Assembly: GCA_963778225.1 (NCBI GenBank)
Contig: CAVZTR010000001.1
Span: forward strand, 1-64,000
Direction: 5' to 3'
Length of the DNA: 64,000 bases
Source of the DNA: JAGVSR01 sp963778225
Lineage (GTDB): Bacteria > Pseudomonadota > Alphaproteobacteria > Rhizobiales > Hyphomicrobiaceae
The notes under the pieces: model-generated
What the model was told of the DNA's origin: nothing
Databases searched by the model: none
What the model saw: the letters and a program-made list of their open reading frames with translations, nothing else
Program-made: the position numbers and the translations under genes
Part shown: one piece after another, positions 8,540-16,763 of the stretch
How the letters are laid out: each line of letters starts with the position of its first letter
How positions within the stretch are numbered: position 1 is the stretch's first letter

Positions 8540-9997
8540 ATGGACGAGCAAGATCATACGCGCCCCCCCACGCTCGTCGAGGCGATCATTCCCGTCTCCA
8601 GCCTCATCCTGCTCGTGGCTCTGTCGTACTATCTCTTCGGAGATGCGAGTACGGCAGGGCCGAGCCAGGTGGCCCTGGTGGTGGCGACGATGATTGCAGT
8701 ACTCGTCGGGCGACGTTGCGGGCACTCGCTCCACTCGCTTAACGAGGCCGCTGTACTCAGCGTTGGCTCAGGGATCGGCGCCATCTTCATATTGTTTGCT
8801 GTGGGTGCACTAATCGGCACATGGGCTATGAGCGGAACGCTCGTTGCCATGGTGTATTACGGCCTGCAGATACTCAGTCCAAATTTTTTCTATGCAACGG
8901 CCGCACTCATGTGCGCCGTCGTTTCGGCGAGTATCGGTACATCCTGGACGACGGTCGGAACGGTTGGCATCGGCCTAATGGGCATCTCGCAAAGCATGGG
9001 ACTCGACGGCTCCGTCACCGCCGCTGCCATCATTGCGGGAGCATATTTCGGAGACACCACGTCGCCGGTTTCCGATACCGCCAACCTCGCAGCCGGAATG
9101 GGTGGCGCAGAGCTCTATAGCCACCTCCGGGAAACCGGGCTGGTGTCCGGGCTGGCTCTCGCAATTTCGGTAGCGGTGTTCTGGGCCATGGGAAGTCCAG
9201 GTACGTTTGACCCGGCCACCACCTTGACCAAGATCGAGGGCGCCTTTGCTATTTCCCCCTGGCTCTTTCTTCCGCTCCTGTTGGTGGTTGTTCTTGCGTT
9301 TTACAAGCTACCGCCCTTCACCGCGATCTTCAGCGGGGCGTTGGCAGGAGGCGTGTTGGCGGTCATTGTTGCACCAGAACGGGTCATCGCCTTTAGCGGC
9401 TCGGATAGCCTGCCCGCAGCAGTGGCTTTGCTGAAAGGTGTCTGGCTCGCCTTGGCAAGTGGTTACAATTCCTCAACTGGCATAGCGCCGCTAGATGAGC
9501 TTGCCACTCGTGGCGGCATGGCCAGCATGTTGAACACGATTTGGCTCGTCATGAGTGCGCTGGCATTTGGTGGTGTCGTCGAAAAGACGGGAGCGCTCGA
9601 GCGCATCATCCAGCCGGTGATCGACGCGGCAAAGTCGGCAGGTTCTTTGGTAGCGTCGCTTGTTGCTGCAGTTATTGCGACGAACATTGTCACGGGCGAT
9701 CAGTATATCGCCCTCGTGCTACCATCGCGCATGTTCAAATCGGCATTCGCCAAGCGCGGACTTGAGCCTGTTGTCTTATCCCGGACGGTAGCCGCGACGG
9801 CAACCCCAACTTCGGCGCTCATTCCGTGGAACAGTTGCGGTGCGTATATGACGGCAACTCTGGGAGTGAACACGCTCAACTACGCACCTTACGCAGTTTT
9901 CAATTACGCCATTCCCATAATCACGATTGTCTTGGCTTACGCCGGCGTTCGCATGATTCAAGTTCCGAACACGAGCGGAGTTATCGCAGGCAAGTGA
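8540..9997 (+). CDS. NhaC-type Na+/H+ antiporter family protein
   Basis: The 485-residue polytopic membrane protein has NhaC-family signatures: SIGTSWTTVGTVGIGLMGI, AGAYFGDTTSPVSDTANLAAG, GYNSSTG, and TNIVTGDQYIALVLPSRMF followed by LSRTVAATATPTSALIPWNSCGAYM. Family members exchange Na+ for protons, and some exchange organic anions. The frame is open from a GTG at 8480, but the ATG at 8540 places the start at the conserved N-terminus. It lies 77 bases after the arginine deiminase stop on the same strand. This suggests a link with pH or ion homeostasis, or transport of a product of the deiminase reaction. Confidence 0.82.
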   Translation: MDEQDHTRPPTLVEAIIPVSSLILLVALSYYLFGDASTAGPSQVALVVATMIAVLVGRRCGHSLHSLNEAAVLSVGSGIGAIFILFAVGALIGTWAMSGTLVAMVYYGLQILSPNFFYATAALMCAVVSASIGTSWTTVGTVGIGLMGISQSMGLDGSVTAAAIIAGAYFGDTTSPVSDTANLAAGMGGAELYSHLRETGLVSGLALAISVAVFWAMGSPGTFDPATTLTKIEGAFAISPWLFLPLLLVVVLAFYKLPPFTAIFSGALAGGVLAVIVAPERVIAFSGSDSLPAAVALLKGVWLALASGYNSSTGIAPLDELATRGGMASMLNTIWLVMSALAFGGVVEKTGALERIIQPVIDAAKSAGSLVASLVAAVIATNIVTGDQYIALVLPSRMFKSAFAKRGLEPVVLSRTVAATATPTSALIPWNSCGAYMTATLGVNTLNYAPYAVFNYAIPIITIVLAYAGVRMIQVPNTSGVIAGK

Positions 9998-10010
9998 GCA
10001 TGTGTAAGCG

Positions 10011-10253
10011 CTAGTTGCCTGAATTGGTCTGCGGCTTGGGAGCGGGAGTGGTCTTGGTCGAGCCGGTCTGCGCGGGCAACCGGCCTTTTTCGAGGTCCTC
10101 TACCTTTTTCAAGCGCCGCTGGCGCATATCCGTTCGGAGCTCGTCACTATCTTGGTTTGACCTGCGCTCAGCGCCATCGCGACTGAGAGCAACGCCCCCA
10201 GACGAGGAGAGCGCTATGAGAACCAAGCACAGAAGCGCTGAAAATGACCTCAT
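10011..10253 (-). CDS. Small exported hypothetical protein
   Basis: The 80-residue product has a signal peptide (MRSFSALLCLVLIALSSSGGVALS) and a charged, disordered tail rich in Arg, Glu and Pro. The ATG at 10253 was chosen over one six codons upstream because AGGAGA lies 6 bases before it. The gene begins 14 bases after the stop of the outer-membrane barrel gene upstream, so the two are one operon. The family is not recognised. Confidence 0.6.
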   Translation of the reverse strand: MRSFSALLCLVLIALSSSGGVALSRDGAERRSNQDSDELRTDMRQRRLKKVEDLEKGRLPAQTGSTKTTPAPKPQTNSGN

Positions 10254-10267
10254 GGCGATCTCCTGCC

Positions 10268-11059
10268 TCAAAAAGCAAAGTCGAGCCGAGGCCCAACTTC
10301 GATGAAGTCATAATCTAGACCAGCCCTATTCGACGAGCCTTTTTCGTAAATGACTTCGGTTGTCAGTGATGCGTTATCGGTGAGCGCGTACTGAAGCCCA
10401 AGAGAGACGGAGTACACTTGGTCTTCACGGCCGGAGTTCGCACCATCGGTGAACCAAAATGACTCGTAGAACGGCTCCGATACGATCGCCCACTTCTCAT
10501 CGATTGGCACTTCGATACCCAGCCAGAGTTCCATTCGAAAGCGTTGCGATTCTGCGACGTCCGCAAACCGATAGGTCAACAGTCCACCGGGCGAGAGATT
10601 GACCCAACCTAAGTCGAAGCTGCGCCCGACGCTCCCAATGACATCATGTCCCGTAAAAAAGCGCTCTTCAAAAACACCGCCATAAGAATACCTATTCTCG
10701 TATGCTAGCGCCCCGATCCAACCTCCGATATCCCGAGTAAGTCTAGCCCCCACGCGGGCAACCGAGCTATTGGCACCGGTCTCCTCGCTAAACGCATCAA
10801 ATTCCACACGCGCGTAAATGCGGTAATAGATTTCAGAGGTCAGACTGCCGTCAGCCCGTATTGTAATGTCCGGATTCCAATAGACGTCGCTTCGCCGGTC
10901 GGACGGCGTGAGGAAGGCGTTGTCTGTAGAGGATGCTTCTAAGCTGCCGACGACACTCCAAATCGGAATGGAAGGAGCAACTCTTTCATCGGCATGAGCG
11001 GCCATCGATGTTGCAATCGAGTATAGCACTCCACCGATCAGGACGCGCATTGGCGGCAT
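10268..11059 (-). CDS. Outer-membrane beta-barrel protein
   Basis: The 263-residue protein has a signal peptide (about residues 1-23, ending AAHA-DE). A mature part of alternating polar and aromatic residues follows, in short strands such as YYRIYARVEFDAF, GWIGALAYENRYSYG and VYSVSLGLQYALT. It ends in Phe (RLDFAF), the usual signal for BAM-mediated barrel insertion. The substrate or role is unknown. It resembles the uncharacterised barrels of alphaproteobacteria rather than a named porin. It heads a two-gene minus-strand operon with the small exported protein. Confidence 0.7.
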   Translation of the reverse strand: MPPMRVLIGGVLYSIATSMAAHADERVAPSIPIWSVVGSLEASSTDNAFLTPSDRRSDVYWNPDITIRADGSLTSEIYYRIYARVEFDAFSEETGANSSVARVGARLTRDIGGWIGALAYENRYSYGGVFEERFFTGHDVIGSVGRSFDLGWVNLSPGGLLTYRFADVAESQRFRMELWLGIEVPIDEKWAIVSEPFYESFWFTDGANSGREDQVYSVSLGLQYALTDNASLTTEVIYEKGSSNRAGLDYDFIEVGPRLDFAF

Positions 11060-11405
11060 TGCTTGTCTCCAGCAATGATTCGAATTGGCTCAACTGTAAC
11101 TCGTGAAAAGGAAATCGAAGACACACTAATGCAACATCGAAGGAACTACAGTAATGATGCGGGCGAATTCGCTCTCTTCGTCCCAGGAGTACGCAGTTCA
11201 AGGGGCCGATACTTCAACGATCGATCGCTGATACTGACATTGGCCCCAAACCAGCGAACGGTAGGCCGTTGCTGCCGCGCGAGCAGGGACTTTTAGGCAC
11301 TATGTAGACAGGGATAGTGTTACCAGTGGCTGTGCAAGTTATTGAAAGATCAGGATGTGGTCCGCAGCTTCCCTGGCAATACTCGTTGATTTCGCTGGAT
11401 TTTGT

Positions 11406-11455
11406 GTCGACTCTTAATCAGCGGGTCCACAGTTCGAGCCTGTGATCACCCACCA
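11406..11455 (+). pseudogene. 3' half of a tRNA-Lys(CTT) gene
   Basis: The fragment has the anticodon loop CTCTTAA (anticodon CTT), a perfect 5-bp T-stem (CACAG/CTGTG) around TTCGAGC, then ATCACCC, the discriminator A and an encoded CCA. The D arm and the 5' acceptor strand (expected GGGTGAT) are absent from the preceding 80 bases. Such 3' tRNA remnants are the typical trace of integration by a tyrosine recombinase at a tRNA gene. In this orientation the intact gene would be expected at lower coordinates, outside the window. Confidence 0.8.
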
Positions 11456-11751
11456 AATTCGCAATAAAATCAGCCCCTTGCATGTAAATTCTATCTACAA
11501 CGCATGCGCGCTAAAAACTATAAACACCTATAAACTTTTTTGCTCGCTCGTCATGAGGTTTGACGTGGCGAGCAGATGAGTTTGCGCGCTGGGCGGGCGA
11601 TCAGGATTTCATTGCGCAGCACTTACGACGCGTTGGCGGCGCTGATGCGATGATTGGTTCTGGCGAACACCCAATACTATGCAGTCCCTAGAATTAGAGC
11701 GCATCATGAGCTGCGCACTCAAGCGCCCCTTCTCCTCTCCTGCCGGGTCTC

Positions 11752-11787
11752 AGCGGCGGCTTCTGAAGAAGTCGCCGCTTCTGCGTT
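11752..11787 (+). terminator. Orphan terminator-like hairpin
   Basis: A 12-bp stem (AGCGGCGGCTTC/GAAGTCGCCGCT) with a TGAA loop is followed by a weak T-rich tail. There is no gene directly upstream on this strand. It closely resembles the hairpin at 12480-12513 after the Cys-rich gene, so it may be left from a lost neighbour. Confidence 0.45.
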
Positions 11788-11992
11788 AGCGAGATCTTCA
11801 GCTGGGGATGGTATTGCCTAATCTCAGCTGGACCTCTCTTCCTCCCCTCGCCAGCACATGCATCATGTTGAGAGCGGCGGTTCCGGTCCAGGAGCCGTCG
11901 CTTTCAACGTTTAGGGGCGCGTGAGATAGCGACTTGATTTGTCGTCGTTCTGAGTGTTGATGCTGAAAGACATCATGACTTGGGAGGGAACA

Positions 11993-12397
11993 ATGAAAAA
12001 GTTCGTCGTTGGTGCTTTTGCGGTTGCAACCATCATTTCATCGTCGGCTGCCTTTGCGCAGCAGAACCTTGCTTCTGACTGCGCTCCTGACATCGCCAAA
12101 TACTGCTCCAACGTTACTCCGGGTGCCCATCGGATCGTGGCATGCCTCATTTCCTACGAAGACAAGATTTCACCGCGCTGTCGAATGACTTCATACTTGG
12201 GCTCGGATGATCTTGGCGTTCGGATGAAAGCTCTGAAGGCGATGGCGAAAAGTTGCTCCTCCGATATTCTTCAATACTGCTCGAGTGTCTCAGCCGGCGG
12301 TGGTCGCATCTACGACTGTTTGATAAAGCACAAGGCGACTCTCACAGACGATTGCCGCGCACAGGTTCCAGTCGCTCAGCAGTTCATGAACGACTGA
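11993..12397 (+). CDS. Exported Cys-rich-repeat protein (GLG1-like repeats)
   Basis: The 134-residue protein has a signal peptide (MKKFVVGAFAVATIISSSAAFA-QQ). It then carries two copies of a Cys-rich unit: C-P-DI-YC-V-PG-RI-CL-DKISPRC and C-DI-YC-V-GGRI-CL-LTDDC. This spacing is the pattern of the Golgi-apparatus-protein-1 (GLG1) Cys-rich repeat, which in bacteria appears in uncharacterised periplasmic proteins. Four conserved Cys per unit imply two disulfides each. The ATG at 11993 is set by GGAGGG just upstream; the frame is open 13 codons earlier. It stands alone between the tRNA fragment and the first recombinase relic. Confidence 0.7.
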   Translation: MKKFVVGAFAVATIISSSAAFAQQNLASDCAPDIAKYCSNVTPGAHRIVACLISYEDKISPRCRMTSYLGSDDLGVRMKALKAMAKSCSSDILQYCSSVSAGGGRIYDCLIKHKATLTDDCRAQVPVAQQFMND

Positions 12398-12479
12398 GTA
12401 CGATGATGCGATCCAAGACGGACCGCTGACTTTGTTGCGGCACGCATTGAAAACACCGCGATAGCTTGAGCACAGTTCA

Positions 12480-12513
12480 ACGGCGGCTTTCAAAGAGGTC
12501 GCCGTTTGCTTTG
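12480..12513 (+). terminator. Rho-independent terminator
   Basis: An 11-bp stem (ACGGCGGCTTT/GAGGTCGCCGT, with G-U pairs) has loop CAAA and is followed by TTTGCTTT. It lies 80 bases after the stop of the Cys-rich protein gene. Confidence 0.6.
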
Positions 12514-12558
12514 GCGCGTTTGCGTGCCAGCAGCCAGACCAAATTCGACGCTCACTTT

Positions 12559-12604
12559 TCAACCTCTGCGTCGGCCTTACTTAACGCTGTCATTCTGAGT
12601 TCTG
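12559..12604 (-). pseudogene. Possible relic of a recombinase gene 3' end
   Basis: Reading the minus strand gives LRMTALSKADAEV. This resembles the conserved C-terminal tail LSTTQRYIEADAEAQ of the recombinase relic at 19071-19331, with extra substitutions. It is too short and decayed to be sure. The claim rests on its position just before a clearer relic on the same strand. Confidence 0.3.
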
Positions 12605-12644
12605 ATTTTCGAGTCGCGTTCGTAACATTTTTGTTCGCTCATTG

Positions 12645-12812
12645 TACGACACGCCTCTGTGTATCTGCGTCGGCCTCTAACAACGTTGGAATGTGCTGAG
12701 TGCGCTTTGGCCGGCCAACTTGTGTACGTCGCGCAGCAAGCCCCCAACGGATGAGAATGTACGGGTGGCGTTGGTGATGTAGGTGCGTCGGCCTGAGTGG
12801 CTGGAGCAGCCC
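12645..12812 (-). pseudogene. Tyrosine recombinase C-terminal relic
   Basis: The minus strand reads GCSSHSGRRTYITNATRT followed by SSVGGLLRDV. Then comes a small out-of-frame deletion, then KLAGQSALSTFQR, a stop, and EADADTQRRVV. The box II Arg region (HSGRRT) and the LAGH-S-L-T-QRY tail of phage-type integrases are both recognisable. The catalytic His of LAGH is Gln and the Tyr codon is lost. It is a dead fragment of the same family as the relic at 19071-19331. Confidence 0.75.
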
Positions 12813-12976
12813 TAATCTAACGTCAGTGCCATAGGCGATCGTAGTCGCAGCCAACATGCATGCGCCATAATTTCCGTGCCTTTGTCGACCTGCTGGCCTG
12901 ATGCGCACCTACCGGTAGTCGGCTGGCGTGGAACGGGAATCGCGCACGTGCGTTATCTGGAACCGACGGTGCGCCC

Positions 12977-14050
12977 ATGTCGATCAGCAAAGCGAACGAG
13001 ACTTTCATCCAGCGCGTCCTCATCGTCGCGATGACTGCCGTTGCGGTGATCTCACTATGGCTATTGCTACCCTTGTTGCTGCTGGTTTTCGGCTCTGTTC
13101 TGCTTGCTTTCACTTTGCGCACCCTGGCAAGGCCGCTTCGCTGGTGCGGATTAAGTCAAGGGGCCGCGGTCATCTTGACGGCGCTCATCGTGGCAGTTGG
13201 GTTCGTCCTGGCTGCCGTGCTGTTCGGCGCAGAGTTCGTGACACAGTTGAAGGCCCTCAATGAACGCGCGGGAATCACGTTGTCGCGGCTTGCCGCGTTT
13301 CTCGGTCTACAGGCTGAGGACATCGTCAACGGCCAAAGCCCGGTCGCCAGCATCGCCCCGCTGATCCCGCGTTTCCTATCATTCGGCTGGACGGTCGGGC
13401 AGGCCATCACTGGGTTGTTGTTCGTCATCGTTGCCAGCGTCTACCTGGCCTTAGATCCGAAACCCTATCGTGATGGGCTGGTTACGCTCGTCCCCTCCGA
13501 CTACAAGCAGAATGCATTGGCGACGCTCGATGATATCGGTGAGGGGCTGCAGCACTGGTTGGGCGGCACGCTGTTATCGATGGTGCTGGTCGGCACCATG
13601 ACGGGCGTGGGGCTGTGGCTGGTTGGCGTGCAGTCGCCGCTGGCGCTGGGCCTGCTCGCCGGATTCGCTAATTTTGTGCCGTATATAGGTTCGCTTGCAG
13701 CAGCTGCTGTAACGGTGGTTATGGCGGCGGGACAAAGCTTCGATGCCGCGCTGGCCGCGGTTGGGGTGCTTCTGGTGATCCAGCAGATTGAGAGCTACAT
13801 CCTCGCCCCGTTGGTCGTCGGGGGCGCGGTATCCATTTTGCCGGCTACGGGAATGTTCGCCATGTTCGCAATGGCGCTGCTTTTTGGGCCACTCGGCGTT
13901 ATTTTTGGTTTTCCGCTCGCCATCGTCGCCGATATAGCCATCAGGCGACTTTATGTGCGCGATACGCTCGATAAGCCGGTCGAAATCCTCGGCAAACCCG
14001 CGGAGCGCTCCGAAGTAGCAGTGAGCGCCGAAACGTCAGCTGAAACGTAA
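12977..14050 (+). CDS. AI-2E family transporter (YdiK/PerM-like permease)
   Basis: The 357-residue inner-membrane protein has paired N-terminal hydrophobic segments, a soluble middle portion, and a C-terminal membrane half. The C-terminal half contains LLAGFANFVPYIGSLAAAAVTVV and LLVIQQIESYILAPLVVGG, both hallmarks of the AI-2E exporter family (Pfam AI-2E_transport). Members export autoinducer-2 or act as Na+(Li+)/H+ antiporters; the substrate here is unknown. It lies between recombinase relics and is followed on the opposite strand by PPK2. It is therefore probably cargo of the accessory zone. Confidence 0.88.
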   Translation: MSISKANETFIQRVLIVAMTAVAVISLWLLLPLLLLVFGSVLLAFTLRTLARPLRWCGLSQGAAVILTALIVAVGFVLAAVLFGAEFVTQLKALNERAGITLSRLAAFLGLQAEDIVNGQSPVASIAPLIPRFLSFGWTVGQAITGLLFVIVASVYLALDPKPYRDGLVTLVPSDYKQNALATLDDIGEGLQHWLGGTLLSMVLVGTMTGVGLWLVGVQSPLALGLLAGFANFVPYIGSLAAAAVTVVMAAGQSFDAALAAVGVLLVIQQIESYILAPLVVGGAVSILPATGMFAMFAMALLFGPLGVIFGFPLAIVADIAIRRLYVRDTLDKPVEILGKPAERSEVAVSAETSAET

Positions 14051-14091
14051 ACGGCACCGACTTGAGGAGCGAGGGACCGTAAGCACCCCCG

Positions 14092-15414
14092 TTAGGGCTG
14101 CCTGGAATAGCGTCCGGTCGTGATGTCATGCTCATCACGCTCGTGAATGATATTGGCGCGGCCGACGAGCAGATCGTCTACAGGGCCGATGCGTTTCACG
14201 TCCTTATCCTTGTAAGGCATCGAGTGCAGCACATACCGCATTGCGTTCAGCCTGGCGCGCTTTTTGTCGTCAGATTTCACCACTGTCCAAGGTGAGTCAG
14301 CCGTATCGGTGTGAAAGAACATTCCCTCCTTCGCACGCGTGTATTCCTCCCATTTGTCGAGCGAGGCGAGATCAACGGGTGAAAGCTTCCACTGCTTGAG
14401 AGGATGAACTTTGCGCTCCTTGAAGCGCCGCCGCTGCTCCTCCTGGCTGACCGAGAACCAGAACTTGATGATATGAATACCACTACGTACAAGGTTGCGC
14501 TCGAACTCGGGTGTTTGGCGCAGAAACTCGTCATATTCGGCGTCTGTGCAGAAGCCCATCACGCGCTCGACGCCGGGGCGATTGTACCAGCTGCGATCGA
14601 ACAGCACGATCTCGCCGGCAGTAGGGAGATGCTGCACATAGCGCTGGAAGTACCACTGGCCGCGCTCGACCTCGCTCGGTTTCTCTAGCGCCACAACGCG
14701 GGCGCCGCGCGGATTAAGATGTTCCATGAAGCGCTTGATCGCACCGCCTTTCCCGGCGGCATCTCGGCCTTCGAATACAATGACGAGGCGCTGACGTGTT
14801 GACTTAACCCACGCTTGCAACTTCAGCAGTTCGGCCTGCAGAACGAATTTTTGCTCCTCATAATCGCGTCGCAACATCTTAAATTTGTAGGGATAGCCGC
14901 CGCGGCGCCAGTCGTCGGCCAGTTCGTCACTTGTTTTTAGCAGATTGAAATCCCGCTGAGGGGCCTGCTGCTGTGACGACTTGGGCGTTGCAGGGTCTGT
15001 CGTCCGATCCGTGGATTCTAGAGCAGTTCGCAAACGTTCTGCATCATCCGGCGACGAGCCAGCCAGTATGGCCTGAATGGGTTCGCTATCTGTCGAGAGT
15101 TCGGGCTGACTGCGCAGGATCGCTTCGATGGCGGCGACCTCTGCTTCCTGCTTGCCCCTCGTAGCATCGTCTACCGAATATTGCTGCACTCCTTCAGCCG
15201 TGAGAACAGGTGCAACGTCACTTTCCGTGGCTAACGCATGCGAAGGCCGATCGTGGGCTTGCAAAGTACTGGGATCGACCGGAGCCTTGCTTTTTGCGTT
15301 TGTCTCATGCTTGCTCACTTCGAAGGCTCCCAAGTCGCACGCAGCTTCTATGTCAGCTGGCTCTTGTCGAGCAGCGTTTGATTGGCTTTCCTTATGCGCT
15401 CTTTCGTTCTTCAA
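14092..15414 (-). CDS. ppk2: Polyphosphate kinase 2 with a long N-terminal extension
   Basis: The 440-residue protein transfers phosphate between polyphosphate and nucleotides. The PPK2 domain covers about residues 170-430. It has Walker A GRDAAGKGG (216-224), the lid region KPSEVERGQWYFQRY, Walker B-like DRSWYNR (273-279), and the end GPVDDLLVGRANI. The first 150-160 residues are acidic, Ser/Ala/Gln-rich and look disordered; typical class I PPK2 proteins are about 270-300 residues. The first possible start in frame is TTG at 15414, and the first ATG would lie inside the catalytic domain. The start is therefore uncertain, although the extension is open throughout. Confidence 0.9.
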   Translation of the reverse strand: MKNERAHKESQSNAARQEPADIEAACDLGAFEVSKHETNAKSKAPVDPSTLQAHDRPSHALATESDVAPVLTAEGVQQYSVDDATRGKQEAEVAAIEAILRSQPELSTDSEPIQAILAGSSPDDAERLRTALESTDRTTDPATPKSSQQQAPQRDFNLLKTSDELADDWRRGGYPYKFKMLRRDYEEQKFVLQAELLKLQAWVKSTRQRLVIVFEGRDAAGKGGAIKRFMEHLNPRGARVVALEKPSEVERGQWYFQRYVQHLPTAGEIVLFDRSWYNRPGVERVMGFCTDAEYDEFLRQTPEFERNLVRSGIHIIKFWFSVSQEEQRRRFKERKVHPLKQWKLSPVDLASLDKWEEYTRAKEGMFFHTDTADSPWTVVKSDDKKRARLNAMRYVLHSMPYKDKDVKRIGPVDDLLVGRANIIHERDEHDITTGRYSRQP

Positions 15415-15476
15415 ACATTGATATCTATCAAATTAGCGCCTGTGCAGCGCTTAGTGAAAATCCAAGACGCACGTCT

Positions 15477-15520
15477 AAGCTTCTGCGTCGGCGTCTCCGT
15501 AACGCTGTGTGGTGCTGAGC
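15477..15520 (-). pseudogene. Short recombinase 3'-end relic
   Basis: The minus strand reads LSTTQRYGDADAEA and then a stop. This matches the catalytic-Tyr tail LSTTQRYIEADAEA of the recombinase relic at 19071-19331. No further upstream recombinase sequence is visible. It lies between PPK2 and the DksA-like gene. Confidence 0.55.
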
Positions 15521-15539
15521 AAAACATCTCCGGTTAAGC

Positions 15540-15875
15540 TCACCTTTTCTGTGAGAGCTCGCGTGCGCACGTCTTGCACAATGGCGTATGTGGCAGCACG
15601 TCGAGGCGCTCTTTGGAAATGGGCTCTCCACATCGGGCGCAAATTCCGTAGGTGCCGGATTTCAAACGTTCGAGCGCGGCGTAGATAGCCTGCACCTCGG
15701 CGTTACCCGCATGTCCCAATTCGTCAAGCACCTCGTTCATTTCTGACGCGGTTGCATTCTCTTCCCAATCCTTGTCAGCAGGTTGCTCAAGATGGGTTTC
15801 GATCCGATGCAGCCGCCCTTCCAGAACTGTTAGGCGATCTCTCAGCTGCTTCTCACGGCTGTCTCGGTCGATCAT
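15540..15875 (-). CDS. DksA/TraR family zinc-finger protein
   Basis: The 111-residue protein has an N-terminal coiled coil (residues about 8-35 and 55-75) and a C-terminal C4 zinc finger, CARCGEPI...CKTCA. It includes GTYGICARCGEPISKERL, the family signature. DksA-like proteins bind in the secondary channel of RNA polymerase and modulate stringent-response promoters. Shorter relatives like this one often occur on mobile elements. It is flanked by a recombinase relic and a small unknown gene, which supports an accessory origin. Confidence 0.88.
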   Translation of the reverse strand: MIDRDSREKQLRDRLTVLEGRLHRIETHLEQPADKDWEENATASEMNEVLDELGHAGNAEVQAIYAALERLKSGTYGICARCGEPISKERLDVLPHTPLCKTCARELSQKR

Positions 15876-15976
15876 TTTGGGCTCCTTGGAGCTGATCTAA
15901 AATCGACGTGCTCGTTCCAACTGGAAACAGAAGACGCCTTCGGTGCTGGGCACTCATGTCGAAGTGCAGGGCCGCT

Positions 15977-16201
15977 TCAGCGGTCATTGTTGTCGAGGCG
16001 GGAAACTATACCCCGTAGTGCTCTCATCGCGCCGTCAAGATGACAGTGAGCGAGCGCGATCGTCTCATCAAAGTATGGACTGCGGTGGTCGTACAGATAG
16101 GCCTCTTGCCTTCTGACGGATTCAAGAAGGGTGTGTAGCTGTTCTATGCACAGTGAGAGATCGCTACGGGTGCTTTCACTTTGTTCGCTAGAGGCGATCA
16201 T
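15977..16201 (-). CDS. Small hypothetical protein
   Basis: The 74-residue product has no signal peptide or membrane segment. It is predicted helical, with a Leu-rich heptad pattern (LSLCIEQLHTLLESVRRQEAYL). The ATG has GAGGGC upstream. It is co-directional with the DksA-like gene about 100 bases downstream. I recognise no family. Confidence 0.45.
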   Translation of the reverse strand: MIASSEQSESTRSDLSLCIEQLHTLLESVRRQEAYLYDHRSPYFDETIALAHCHLDGAMRALRGIVSRLDNNDR

Positions 16202-16763
16202 GGTGGGCCCTCGGGTAATGGCTAATCATACAGTAGCGACGGCTAGCGACGTGGGATTGATGAGCATCAACCCCTGGCGATTTCTGTTCCGCAACAGAAA
16301 GAGGTTGGATCGAGCGGCAGCCACCGGCAGCCACTGACCCCGGAAGCACGTCGAGCAGCTGAAAAAAAATTTTACGTCAAATGGAACTAAGCGTGAGCGT
16401 CGATGTTTTGCCGGCCGCGGAGTGTCAGGTCAGTACAAGGGATGCCTCAATGAAAGTTGAAGCAACACGTCATCTGCACAGAGGCTGCTATATGCCTCGA
16501 CGAACCACCTATCGAAGCCTGGTTATCGAAGCGGCGGCTCGCAAGAATTTACAGGATAGCGATAAGTGTAGACGATGCTCCTTGCGGGAAATGGGATCGA
16601 CTGGGCTCAGCGCAAAAGGCGACGCAATTCTTGCGTCACTCGACCGCGATTGTGAGTTGCGTCATCTCTACCTGAGACAGCGCTGGCAGAGAAACATCAG
16701 CTAGCTCTTCGACAGCTCTAGAACCACGCAATTTGCGCAATCGACTAATGAGACCGGTGGTCT
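16202..16763. other. Stretch without a convincing gene
   Basis: Two overlapping plus-strand frames (16381-16704 and 16457-16675) are open here. They lack a good ribosome-binding site, coding-like composition and family features. I regard the stretch as non-coding or decayed. Confidence 0.4.

Larger units (their letters stand above)
11060..11992. other. Long non-coding stretch with island-border debris
   Basis: No convincing gene was found in this 930-base stretch. It contains the tRNA-Lys 3' fragment (11406-11455), an AT-rich patch around 11490-11545 with the repeat CTATAAAC(A)CCTATAAAC, and an orphan terminator-like hairpin (11752-11787). The base composition is visibly lower in G+C than the flanking genes, which fits a junction of inserted DNA. 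Confidence 0.55.

Noticed and set aside
16381..16704. Open frames in the 16.2-16.7 kb gap
   Set aside because: Two overlapping frames compete, with no coding-like composition and no start signal.
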